Part shown: positions 1-8,237 of the stretch, piece after piece | Position numbering within the stretch: position 1 is the stretch's first letter | Layout of the letters: each line of letters opens with the position of its first letter | Source: Methanobacteriota archaeon | GTDB lineage: Archaea > Thermoplasmatota > Poseidoniia > Poseidoniales > Poseidoniaceae | NCBI GenBank assembly: GCA_002726495.1 | Contig: PBTH01000021.1 | Location: forward strand, 1-45,347 | Reading direction: 5' to 3' | Length of the DNA stretch: 45,347 bases | Program-made: the position numbers and the translations under genes | Notes under the pieces: generated by a model | Database searches by the model: none | Told to the model about the DNA's origin: nothing | The model's input: only the letters and a program-made list of their open reading frames with translations

Positions 1-3
1 ATC

Positions 4-1383
4 ATGACTGGAAAAGAATACCGAACCATTACTGACGTGAAAGGACCTCTGGTCTTTTTGAACAAAACTGAGCCTGTTGCCTTTGGTGAAATCGTTACCT
101 TACGACTCTCCAATGGTACCATCAAGAACGGACAAGTTCTCGATACATCCGACGATCTCGTGATTGTCCAAGTGTTTGAAGGAACAGCAAAGATTGACCG
201 AGAATCCGGTGTTACCTTCATGGGCGACGTTTTCAAACTCCCAGTGAGTACAGACCTCGTCGGTCGTATTTTGGATGGAGCAGGACGACCCCGTGACGGT
301 GGTCCGGAAATTGTTGCTGATGAGAAAGCAGACATTATCGGTGCTGCAATCAACCCATACAGCCGACAAAGCCCAAATGATTTCATTCAAACTGGCGTGT
401 CTGCAATTGACCTATGTACCAGCCTTGTTCGTGGACAGAAGTTACCAATTTTCTCTGCATCAGGTCTTCCACACAACGACATTGCTCTGCAAATTGCTCG
501 TCAAGCAAAGCTCAAGGACTCCGATGAAGAATTTATTGTTGTGTTTTGTGCAATGGGAATTACTGCTGAAGAATACAACTTTTTCCGTTCAGATTTGGAG
601 CGAACAGGTGCTCTTGAGAACGCTGTATTGTTCGTCAACCTAGCCGACGACCCGGCTGTTGAGCGAATCATTACACCTCGTCTCGCCCTCACCGCTGCTG
701 AATATCTTGCTTTCGAGAAGGATTACCACGTTCTGGTCATCTACACGGACATGACCAACTACTGTGATGCACTTCGCCAAATTGGCGCAGCTCGTGAAGA
801 AGTTCCTGGACGCCGTGGTTACCCCGGTTACATGTACACTGATTTGGCTATGCTCTACGAGCGTGCTGGAATTATCAAGAACAAGAAGGGCTCAATCACT
901 CAGTTCCCAATCCTAACCATGCCTGGTGACGATATTACGCACCCAATTCCTGACTTGTCTGGATACATTACAGAAGGACAGATTGTTATTTCCCGTGAAT
1001 TGCACCAACAAGGTATCTATCCGCCGATCAACGTTCTACCATCGCTCTCACGATTGATGGGTTCCTGTATTGGCGAGAAGACAACCCGTGAAGACCACAA
1101 GTCAGTTTCTGACCAAATGTATGCCGCATACGCCCAAGGCCGTGAACTTCGTGGACTTGTCGCCATTGTCGGTGAGGACGCACTCAACGAGCGTGACAAG
1201 CAATTGCTTGACTTCTCTGGAGTCTTTGAAGACAAGTTCCTTCGCCAATCACGTGACGAAGACCGTTCCATTGAGGAAACGCTTGATTTGTGCTGGAGCC
1301 TTATGTCTGCAATTGATACAAAGTACCTGGTGCGACTTGACCAAAAGTGGATTGACAAGTACCATCCTGACAACCGAGCTTGA
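4..1383 (+). CDS. atpB: A-type ATP synthase subunit B
   Basis: Non-catalytic, regulatory B subunit of the archaeal A1Ao ATP synthase, which alternates with catalytic A subunits in the cytoplasmic hexamer. The 459-residue length is normal for the family. The N-terminus ([13 protein letters not shown]) is the usual beta-barrel domain. The region [16 protein letters not shown], near residue 152, replaces a classical P-loop, as is typical of B subunits. [14 protein letters not shown] and the [13 protein letters not shown] segment are also family signatures. The ATG at position 4 gives the expected N-terminus, so the gene is complete although the window starts just upstream. atpD follows after a short gap, so this is the 3' end of the ATP synthase operon. 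The subunit A gene would be expected to the left, outside the window. Confidence 0.96.
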   Translation: MTGKEYRTITDVKGPLVFLNKTEPVAFGEIVTLRLSNGTIKNGQVLDTSDDLVIVQVFEGTAKIDRESGVTFMGDVFKLPVSTDLVGRILDGAGRPRDGGPEIVADEKADIIGAAINPYSRQSPNDFIQTGVSAIDLCTSLVRGQKLPIFSASGLPHNDIALQIARQAKLKDSDEEFIVVFCAMGITAEEYNFFRSDLERTGALENAVLFVNLADDPAVERIITPRLALTAAEYLAFEKDYHVLVIYTDMTNYCDALRQIGAAREEVPGRRGYPGYMYTDLAMLYERAGIIKNKKGSITQFPILTMPGDDITHPIPDLSGYITEGQIVISRELHQQGIYPPINVLPSLSRLMGSCIGEKTTREDHKSVSDQMYAAYAQGRELRGLVAIVGEDALNERDKQLLDFSGVFEDKFLRQSRDEDRSIEETLDLCWSLMSAIDTKYLVRLDQKWIDKYHPDNRA

Positions 1384-1417
1384 ATACGAATCACAACTGA
1401 TACACGAGGGGAATGCT

Positions 1418-2035
1418 ATGGCACTGGATATCAAACCAACCCGAAGCGAACTCATCAAGTTGAAGTCTCGAATCAAGCAAACCAAGAACGGTTACAAGTT
1501 GCTGAAGATGAAGCGTGATGGACTGTTCCACGAATTCCGCCAACTTCTTTCTGTCATGATTGAGGCGAAGAAAGAACTTACCAACGCCTACCGTCTTGCT
1601 AAAACACGAATTGACCTTGCAAACGCCATTGAAGGTGGTCTTGCCGTTCGTGCCGCAGCCATTGCTAACTCAGCACATCCAGAGGTTGAGGTTGAACGCC
1701 GAAACATCATGGGTGTCGTTGTTCCCAGCGTCAGTGGAACCAATTTGAAGTCCACCTTTTCAGAGCGTGGGATTGGTTTTATCGGTTCTTCACCCTACAT
1801 TGACGAAGCGAGTGATTCTTTCAGCGAATTGATCGAGAAGATTGTTACTGCATCCGAGATGGAAGCCACTCTCAAGCGACTGCTTGCTGAAATTGAAGCT
1901 ACAAAACGCCGTGTAAATGCTCTCGAGTTCAAGGTGATTCCAGAACTTGAAGAAGCCAAGGTATTCATCCAACTTCGCCTTGAAGAAATGGAGCGTGAAG
2001 AAACGTTCCGATTGAAGCGATTCAAGAACAAGTGA
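1418..2035 (+). CDS. atpD: A-type ATP synthase subunit D
   Basis: Subunit D is the central rotor stalk of the A1Ao ATP synthase, a long antiparallel coiled coil inside the A3B3 head. The 205-residue product starts MALDIKPTRSELIKLKSRIK, the conserved opening of the family, and stays helical and charged throughout, ending in a lysine-rich tail. The reading frame is open much further upstream, inside atpB. The ATG at 1418 is chosen because it gives the family N-terminus and has a purine-rich ribosome binding site (GAGGGGA) just upstream. It lies 34 bp after atpB in the same direction, the normal archaeal B-D gene order. No further ATP synthase gene follows. Confidence 0.95.
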   Translation: MALDIKPTRSELIKLKSRIKQTKNGYKLLKMKRDGLFHEFRQLLSVMIEAKKELTNAYRLAKTRIDLANAIEGGLAVRAAAIANSAHPEVEVERRNIMGVVVPSVSGTNLKSTFSERGIGFIGSSPYIDEASDSFSELIEKIVTASEMEATLKRLLAEIEATKRRVNALEFKVIPELEEAKVFIQLRLEEMEREETFRLKRFKNK

Positions 2036-2107
2036 GTCACTTGTTTGATTGAATTCCTGTAACGAGGGATTCATGGGGGATGGGTATTACCGAGTGTTGG
2101 GTGGGAG

Positions 2108-4666
2108 ATGTTGAGCGAGCCAGAATCTTCGTCTGATTTGCCCGAACAGTTGGGCCATCACAAAGAATCATGGGACCAACACGAGCTTCTTGGTTCCATT
2201 TTAGCATCTTATTTTGATATACTTCAGCATACCGGAGGGCGTTGGCCATCATGGAAGGTCGCATACGCTGGAGACGCTTCCATTCATGAGGGGCTTGTTG
2301 ATGCAAACCGTCACCTTGAACGGCTTGGATGGATGGCCAAATTGACATCGGATGAAGGATGGACCATCACGGTGTTTCCCCTTCCGGAGCGTCAGTTCCC
2401 TCGTTTGAATACCGTTCTTTTGTTTTGGGGGCTCTCCTTCCTCACCCTCAGTCTTGCAGGTGATGTTTGGATGAACTCCGCAAGGCCGGAAGAAGGCTGG
2501 TTTTCCTCCTCCTCATTTTTCGATGCTGTGATTGGATATGCACTTCCAATCATGGGCTGTCTCATCATTGCCTCCTTTATTCAGACACGCGTTGCTCGTC
2601 GTTTTGGAGTTCGCTCTGGCCATATTATGCCAGTACCCGACCTCACCATCGCATTGTATGCGTTGGGGATTTTTCCATCAAGTTGGCTCTTCTGGCCATT
2701 CGGAATTTTGCTTATACCAACCATGCCCCGAATGGATGCACGCCCATGGCCAAATCGAGCATCCCTCGGTTACACAGCCCTTTCAGTACCAATGGTATTG
2801 ATGATTACGGGGATCACCCTTTTGTTTGCAGGCATTACGTTAACTCCACAATATATTGAAATCTCATCAATGCCATTGTTAACATCCGCTCCAAGTTTTT
2901 TGGCCTTAATTGCGGTGGAATTTATCCACGATGATGCAATTATTCGGATGGCATGGGCTCATCCTTGGGTTCATGCTGGTGGAATGCTCATGCTGTTTGC
3001 TTGGATTTCCGTCCTCCCTGTCCCAACCTTCCCCGGTGGAAGACTTCTCATCGCAAGAATGGGCGTACTTGAGGCAAGAAGTTCAGGCACTCAGAGTCTC
3101 CTTCTTGCAGTAGTGTTACTCTTTGCGTTCATCTTCGATGTTTTTGATGGATTCTCACTTTGGTTCCTTGTTATCGGCTTGATTTTACCGTTGATCTTCT
3201 TCCTTGGAAACGATTTACGAATTCCATTCATCTTGGATGAAAACGAAGGCTTGAGTGAACGGGATCATGGGCGAATGGGAATGTTGCTTCTCATTTCCAT
3301 CCTCCTCGTTCTACCAGCTCAACAACCCGTGTTGAGGGGCGATTCATGGGACGATGATTTACAATTTGAAATCGGCCAACCTAATGCGGCTATTTTGGGC
3401 GAGAATGGGACATGGTACTCATACAATGAAATCAAAATTATCAATCCTTCATCAATTCAAAAACCCTACGCCATTGACGTCTTTTTTGAGAACGTCGGCC
3501 ATGATTGGAACATTGAATGGGTCTGCGATGACCAAAATTCATTGACACTCAATGGAAACGGGTGTGGTTCGAATCTACTCCCTGGACGTACCGCAATATT
3601 TTGGATCAATTACACTTGGTCTTCAACACAACAACCCTTGGTATCCAACCTCACCTATGTAGTGGAAATGAACGGTCAATATTCACTTGAGACTCAGTCT
3701 CTTCAACCTGGCCTCGAGGTGTCTGTCTCAGATCATTGGTATGATGTCTTTACTGGAAATCATGTCAAGCGATGTGTTGACCTCCACGGAGAACTCCTTG
3801 ACTCCAGTGAACTCAATGTATCGGTTGCGGATTCTCAAATCAATGACCTGCAAACAACTTTGGTCCAAATCGAGGGTGAACCTGGTATGACCGCTCAACA
3901 TGAGGAAGTCCCTTCTTCAATTTGTCTGAGAGGGCTTGATCCTTTGGTGTTCCAACCGCCAATGTCCGAAATTACATTGAATAACGACACGTTCAAACCA
4001 CTCTTGCCGGAGAATTATCGGCCACTGGAAGGAATATTCCCGCAGAATGGATGGACCATTGGGACAAGTGAAGATGTGATTCCTGGATGGGGGTCATTGT
4101 TCAGTGAAGGCGGAGTCCTACAGATTGGAAGCGAGTTATGCCCGATTAACCCAACGATAAGTACGCCTTCTCGTCCTTTGGATGGCCCTTGGATTTGGGA
4201 CACAGCCGTTTTCAAAATTGGTTCGCTTCCCGATGTCGAAACAGGACAGAATTTGACCTTGGTAATGGCTGATGGTTCAAATGCATCATTATGCAGCAAC
4301 AGTGACCCGTTTGACCCGTATCCACGTCTCAAATTTGATGTTCACACCGGCCCTGAAATGCTGGTAGAATGGATGAACACGACAACTCGCTTCTGGACCA
4401 CGCCACTTGCAATGGCGATTAACGGAACCTTGTTGGACCAAACGATGGGTGAACTCTCCTTCATCAACCCCGGTAACGAATCAATCCCCTTCCGAATCGC
4501 TCGAGAGGGCGGAATTGGAGAGGATTGGAGCCATGATTGGGACGGCCAGTACCTCTCGCCAGGCGTGACTAATTTGTCACTTACTCCACCATCTGAGCCA
4601 TATTCAACCATGTGGATTACCCATGAAGCGGGCACTGTAGTCCTGCACTTAGCCAGTTATCAGTGA
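2108..4666 (+). CDS. Site-2-protease-like (M50) membrane protein without catalytic residues, with large C-terminal exported domain
   Basis: An 852-residue protein in three parts. Residues 1-95 form a soluble N-terminal domain. Residues about 98-420 hold roughly nine hydrophobic segments. Residues about 430-852 form a polar domain with many N-x-S/T sites, probably outside the cell. The membrane part resembles M50/EGY-type intramembrane proteases: the stretch ASFIQTRVARRFGV (from residue 155) sits where HELGHYLAARRHGV-like sequence is expected. The later SVLPVPTFPGGRLL (301-314) sits where the NLLPxxPLDGG motif is expected. Both His, the Glu and the Asp are replaced, so it should not be an active metalloprotease. 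The M50 relationship is my reading of sequence pattern, not a search result. The C-terminal domain is unrecognised. A G-rich sequence precedes the start, and panE follows after 9 bp. Confidence 0.6.
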   Translation: MLSEPESSSDLPEQLGHHKESWDQHELLGSILASYFDILQHTGGRWPSWKVAYAGDASIHEGLVDANRHLERLGWMAKLTSDEGWTITVFPLPERQFPRLNTVLLFWGLSFLTLSLAGDVWMNSARPEEGWFSSSSFFDAVIGYALPIMGCLIIASFIQTRVARRFGVRSGHIMPVPDLTIALYALGIFPSSWLFWPFGILLIPTMPRMDARPWPNRASLGYTALSVPMVLMITGITLLFAGITLTPQYIEISSMPLLTSAPSFLALIAVEFIHDDAIIRMAWAHPWVHAGGMLMLFAWISVLPVPTFPGGRLLIARMGVLEARSSGTQSLLLAVVLLFAFIFDVFDGFSLWFLVIGLILPLIFFLGNDLRIPFILDENEGLSERDHGRMGMLLLISILLVLPAQQPVLRGDSWDDDLQFEIGQPNAAILGENGTWYSYNEIKIINPSSIQKPYAIDVFFENVGHDWNIEWVCDDQNSLTLNGNGCGSNLLPGRTAIFWINYTWSSTQQPLVSNLTYVVEMNGQYSLETQSLQPGLEVSVSDHWYDVFTGNHVKRCVDLHGELLDSSELNVSVADSQINDLQTTLVQIEGEPGMTAQHEEVPSSICLRGLDPLVFQPPMSEITLNNDTFKPLLPENYRPLEGIFPQNGWTIGTSEDVIPGWGSLFSEGGVLQIGSELCPINPTISTPSRPLDGPWIWDTAVFKIGSLPDVETGQNLTLVMADGSNASLCSNSDPFDPYPRLKFDVHTGPEMLVEWMNTTTRFWTTPLAMAINGTLLDQTMGELSFINPGNESIPFRIAREGGIGEDWSHDWDGQYLSPGVTNLSLTPPSEPYSTMWITHEAGTVVLHLASYQ

Positions 4667-4675
4667 GGCGAATTC

Positions 4676-5608
4676 ATGCGTATTTCGATATTGGGTGTTG
4701 GTTCAATTGGAACATTGATTGCTACCTCCTTTGCAAACACTCCGCATGAAATCCATCTCCATTTACGAGGTGAACGAGGTGCAATGGTCATGCTTCAAGG
4801 CTTGGAAGTCACAGGTGCAAGTGAGGCCAAATTCCCTGCAGAACGCTTTCTCTTAAGCACCGAAGAGTTGGAACTTCCAGTTTCGCTTGAACACGGTTCA
4901 GACCTTGTTGTCCTCACATGCAAGGCTCATGAAGTCGGCCATCTTGCAAATTTGGCTTCTCATTTGGTGTCGGACAACGGCATTGTCCTCGCATTGTCAA
5001 ACGGTCTTGGCCATGTTGAAACGTTGAGTCGCACCGTTGGACCGGGTCGCACGGTAGCTGCAACCACTACTCATGGAGCATACAGAACTCCAGAAGGCCC
5101 CGTGACTTGGGCCGGAGAGGGAAGTGTGAATCTCGCAAGCATCCCCCTCGGCCCAGACGCCGATGCTATGTTGCAACTCTCTCAATTGTTCGAATCCGCC
5201 GGCTTGAAGCCCGTTGTTTATCCCGATGCAATGCAGATGATATGGGAAAAAGTTCTGCTGAACATTACGATCAATCCACTGGCGGCTCTTGCAGGTTTGA
5301 AAAATGGCGAGTTGCTGGATTCCGATGTCCTCAATGGTTGCATGTTGCTTTACAGAGAAGCAAAACAGGTTGCAGAAATGGAGCGTGTTCAACTGCTGGA
5401 TGAGATTGAATTTGAACATCTCTTGCGCTCTGTTCTTGAAGCAACTGCTGACAATTCTTGCAGCATGTTGGAAGATATCAAGGCCGGTAGAATCACCGAA
5501 ATTTCATCTCTTAACCGAGAAATCGCAAATAGAGCGGAGCAATTTGGACTGAGCGTACCGTTGAATCAAGTCCTTGCATCACTTATTGAGGCCTGTCATC
5601 CTGTATGA
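4676..5608 (+). CDS. panE: 2-dehydropantoate 2-reductase (ketopantoate reductase)
   Basis: NADPH-dependent reduction of ketopantoate to pantoate, on the route to coenzyme A. The 310-residue product begins with a Rossmann dinucleotide motif, GVGSIGTLIA, at residues 7-16. It carries the family signature WEKVLLNITINPLAAL, whose lysine (around residue 195) is the catalytic Lys of characterised PanE proteins. The C-terminal helical domain includes SMLEDIKAGRITEIS, matching the conserved SMxxDxxxGRxTEI signature that holds the second key acidic residue. An SD-like GAGGCG lies before the ATG, and the gene follows the M50-like gene by 9 bp in the same direction. Its last 26 bp overlap the 3' end of the convergent nadB. 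Confidence 0.92.
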   Translation: MRISILGVGSIGTLIATSFANTPHEIHLHLRGERGAMVMLQGLEVTGASEAKFPAERFLLSTEELELPVSLEHGSDLVVLTCKAHEVGHLANLASHLVSDNGIVLALSNGLGHVETLSRTVGPGRTVAATTTHGAYRTPEGPVTWAGEGSVNLASIPLGPDADAMLQLSQLFESAGLKPVVYPDAMQMIWEKVLLNITINPLAALAGLKNGELLDSDVLNGCMLLYREAKQVAEMERVQLLDEIEFEHLLRSVLEATADNSCSMLEDIKAGRITEISSLNREIANRAEQFGLSVPLNQVLASLIEACHPV

Positions 5609-7220
5609 GGTCCAAGTTGAAATGCAGGCCGACGTTTCTTCCTTGTCGCAATGCATCATCAACGACTAGCGTACCAATTAAGGAGAGATTACGTAATTCA
5701 ATCAGTTCTCTTGAAGGGAGAGAATGCCGCCAAAGACGGTCAATTTCTTCATGAAATAGACTGAGTCGGCGTGCAGCACGCTTCAACCTTTGATTGGTGC
5801 GTACGATTCCGACCTCCTGGTCCATCGTCGTCAACAAACTGTTTCTATCGTGAATAACAGGTGCATGTTCAACGAGGCTGGCTAAACCTTCTGCTCGCCA
5901 TTTTGGATGGCTTCCTTCGTAGGTTGTCGGGGGATTTGAAATCAAATACTCCGAGGCTCGATGCGCATATACTACGGCTTCAAGGAGACTGTTGGATGCT
6001 AAACGATTCGCTCCATGCATGCCAGTACAAGCAACCTCTCCAATCGCATACAGGTGGGGCATGATGTTCTCGTTGTCGCGAACATAAGCGCGTCCGATGT
6101 TGTCAACCCTTATTCCACCAACCATGTAATGCGCTGCTGGGACGACAGGGATTGGATCCTTTCCAAGTACGATTCCTTCTTGGTCAAGCCGTCGTTGTAT
6201 GTTTGGGAACTGTTGTTTTAGAAATTCGGAGTTAAGGTGAGATGTTACAAGATAGACATGTCGTTCTCCGGTTAGTTTTAGACGTTGGTCAATCGCCCGA
6301 GCAACGATGTCACGAGTCGCCATTGACCCTTCAGGAGAGTGTTCAAGGGTGAATGAATATGCATCTGGTTTGGGTGAATTGATTCCAGATTCAACTGCGC
6401 TTTTGCATGCCTTCGTCCATTCAAGATACCCTTCATGGTCCAAAAGTACTGCTCCTTCTCCTCGCAAGGCTTCTGACATCAAAAAAGGCCGTTGAGATTT
6501 TGCATATAGGGCGGTTGGGTGAAACTGAATGAAGGCGAGGTCATGTACGCAAGCCCCCGCTCTATAGGCCATTGCAAGTCCGTCTCCAGTGGCGACACTT
6601 GGATTGGTTGTAGCCTTCCAAAGTCGCCCAACGCCTCCAGTGGCAAGCATGATCGCGTCAGCCTCCACGGTCAATACTTCATTCGAAAGTTGGTCAAGGC
6701 ACCAGACTCCGCCAATTCCAAATTCAGGCATTCCGTGTTTCCGTTGAATAAGGTCAATGGCCAACGTGTTGGGTAAAAGTGTAATTTTTTCATGGCCCTC
6801 AGCATATTGGGTTAATGCTCGTTCAATCTCCCTCCCTGTTGCATCTTTTGCATGAAGGATTCTATTTTCAGAGTGGCCTCCCTCTTTTGCAAGAGAATAT
6901 GTCCCGTCCTTCTTTTGTTCAAAGTTGACTCCAATATTGATGAGGTCGTGAATTCGCTCTCCAGCTTCAAATATGATCGAACGAACAACATCCTCATCAC
7001 ACATTCCGTCTCCCGAACGAAGTGTATCTTGGACGTGTGCCTCCATTCCTTCATCATTTGTTTTGTCAAGAATCGCCGCAATTCCACCTTGAGCCCAATT
7101 TGTGGACGAATCCTTTGTGCGTTGTTTGGTGATGACGGTCACATTGTGTTCAGCATCTGCCAGTTCGGCAGCGGCAAAAAGGCCGGCAATCCCGCTTCCA
7201 ACAATGACGATATGAGCCAT
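5583..7220 (-). CDS. nadB: L-aspartate oxidase
   Basis: FAD enzyme that oxidises L-aspartate to iminoaspartate, the first step of de novo NAD synthesis. The 545-residue product opens with the FAD-binding motif VGSGIAGLFAAAELA. It also has STNWAQGGIAA (around residue 39), the substrate and FAD region HPTALY, and PAAHYMVGGIRVD, all characteristic of NadB rather than of succinate dehydrogenase flavoproteins. The C-terminal helical domain (RTNQRLKRAARRLSLFHEE) is also typical. No quinolinate synthase (nadA) or nadC is visible nearby, so partners must lie elsewhere. The gene is convergent with panE, with a 26 bp overlap. Upstream it lies head to head with the small membrane gene at 7345. Confidence 0.94.
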   Translation of the reverse strand: MAHIVIVGSGIAGLFAAAELADAEHNVTVITKQRTKDSSTNWAQGGIAAILDKTNDEGMEAHVQDTLRSGDGMCDEDVVRSIIFEAGERIHDLINIGVNFEQKKDGTYSLAKEGGHSENRILHAKDATGREIERALTQYAEGHEKITLLPNTLAIDLIQRKHGMPEFGIGGVWCLDQLSNEVLTVEADAIMLATGGVGRLWKATTNPSVATGDGLAMAYRAGACVHDLAFIQFHPTALYAKSQRPFLMSEALRGEGAVLLDHEGYLEWTKACKSAVESGINSPKPDAYSFTLEHSPEGSMATRDIVARAIDQRLKLTGERHVYLVTSHLNSEFLKQQFPNIQRRLDQEGIVLGKDPIPVVPAAHYMVGGIRVDNIGRAYVRDNENIMPHLYAIGEVACTGMHGANRLASNSLLEAVVYAHRASEYLISNPPTTYEGSHPKWRAEGLASLVEHAPVIHDRNSLLTTMDQEVGIVRTNQRLKRAARRLSLFHEEIDRLWRHSLPSRELIELRNLSLIGTLVVDDALRQGRNVGLHFNLDLIQDDRPQ

Positions 7221-7344
7221 GATTGTCCCTCGTGATGATGGGTGCTATCCATCCTCCTTCTTGACGCTGATGGCCATCGCTTTGATTCATTGTTCACGAT
7301 ATCACTATGAAGTGGCCTCCTATGGTTGTGAAGGAGGCAGACTG

Positions 7345-8103
7345 ATGCGGCGCATGCTTGGAACTCTTGTCGGTGGAGCAATTGTGGTATTCGTTATCGC
7401 AAATGTTCAATTCGGAGCGGTTGCTCCGATGGCAGTAAGCAATGCAGAAGATGCAAAATTGGATGTCCTCATGCTTTCAGACCCAACGTGTAGTTTTGAA
7501 GCGATTGAAGCAGAAATTGATGCCATGGGTACGTCATATTGCCTTGGTCAAAAGGGCGAATGGTCTGGAGCAGATATTCTCATGTTTGGTGAAGGCCTTG
7601 TCATCATTCTTGCAGGTAGGTTCCAATTGCCCCAAAACAAAGCCTGGGCGCAGAGAGTTAGGAAAATCGGATTTGTCATAGGGTGTACGTTCTTCAGTTT
7701 TGCCATCCTCGACCGTTTGGGATGGCTTCCCAGCGCTGCAAACTCGGAGGGCCTATCCGCTCTCTTCCCAGTCAAGGTGTCTCCGTGGTTGGTCCAAATT
7801 GGATTTGCAGTGGTTGGTGCTCTACTGATGCGCGGGCCCAAATATTGGGATGCAGAAGCTGTCACTCAAACAAGAGATAAATTGGAGAAACGTCGGGAGA
7901 AGGCGAGCAGATTCCGTGGCGCGTATCTTACCAAAGACAAACATGACAAAAAGACACTTGATCGTCATGAACGCAGCCGTCTACTCAGCAACGACCGCAA
8001 CCTCTCAATGAGCAAAAGAAGAAGCAGTATTCTTGTTATGGCGACTTGTCCATATTGCCAAGGTACGGGCTGTAAAAAATGCAAAGAATTAGGCGTATTT
8101 TGA
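7345..8103 (+). CDS. Small membrane protein with C-terminal zinc ribbon, function unknown
   Basis: I do not recognise a family. The 252-residue product has an N-terminal hydrophobic segment (LVGGAIVVFVIANVQFGAV) that could be a signal anchor. Two or three more membrane spans follow between about residues 70 and 155. Next comes a very basic, Lys/Arg/Asp-rich cytoplasmic stretch. The C-terminus is CPYCQGTGCKKC, a compact CxxC-x4-CxxC zinc-binding motif of DnaJ-like type. The frame is open back to 7219, but the ATG at 7345 has a strong ribosome binding site (AAGGAGG at 7331-7337) and starts directly at the hydrophobic segment. It is divergent from nadB and followed by the smc promoter region. 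Confidence 0.7.
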   Translation: MRRMLGTLVGGAIVVFVIANVQFGAVAPMAVSNAEDAKLDVLMLSDPTCSFEAIEAEIDAMGTSYCLGQKGEWSGADILMFGEGLVIILAGRFQLPQNKAWAQRVRKIGFVIGCTFFSFAILDRLGWLPSAANSEGLSALFPVKVSPWLVQIGFAVVGALLMRGPKYWDAEAVTQTRDKLEKRREKASRFRGAYLTKDKHDKKTLDRHERSRLLSNDRNLSMSKRRSSILVMATCPYCQGTGCKKCKELGVF

Positions 8104-8168
8104 CGCTCGTTCGGCGTTTGTTTCGACCCCTCAAAAACCGCTATACTGAGCCATGTTTATTCGTATTC

Positions 8169-8175
8169 TTTAAAT
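8169..8175 (+). promoter_or_regulatory. TATA box of the smc operon
   Basis: TTTAAAT lies 63-69 bp before the smc ATG. A start site about 25 bp downstream would give a leader of roughly 35-45 nt. This leader contains the inverted repeat TAAGAA-TTAGTT-TTCTTA (8205-8222) immediately before the GAGGGATAGGG ribosome binding site. The position is inferred from archaeal promoter spacing only. Confidence 0.5.
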
Positions 8176-8237
8176 CCTGTAAGCAACGGGTGTGAGAAAT
8201 AAGGTAAGAATTAGTTTTCTTATCAAGAGGGATAGGG

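Noticed and set aside
1070..1417. An N-terminal extension of atpD inside atpB.
   Set aside because: The frame is open upstream, but the family N-terminus and ribosome binding site both point to the ATG at 1418; the upstream part is only out-of-frame atpB sequence.
8129..8143. The 15-mer CCCCTCAAAAACCGC occurs here and again near 35335, both between genes.
   Set aside because: About one or two repeated 15-mers are expected by chance in a window of this size, and the two contexts differ (after a gene versus before one). I keep it only as a note.
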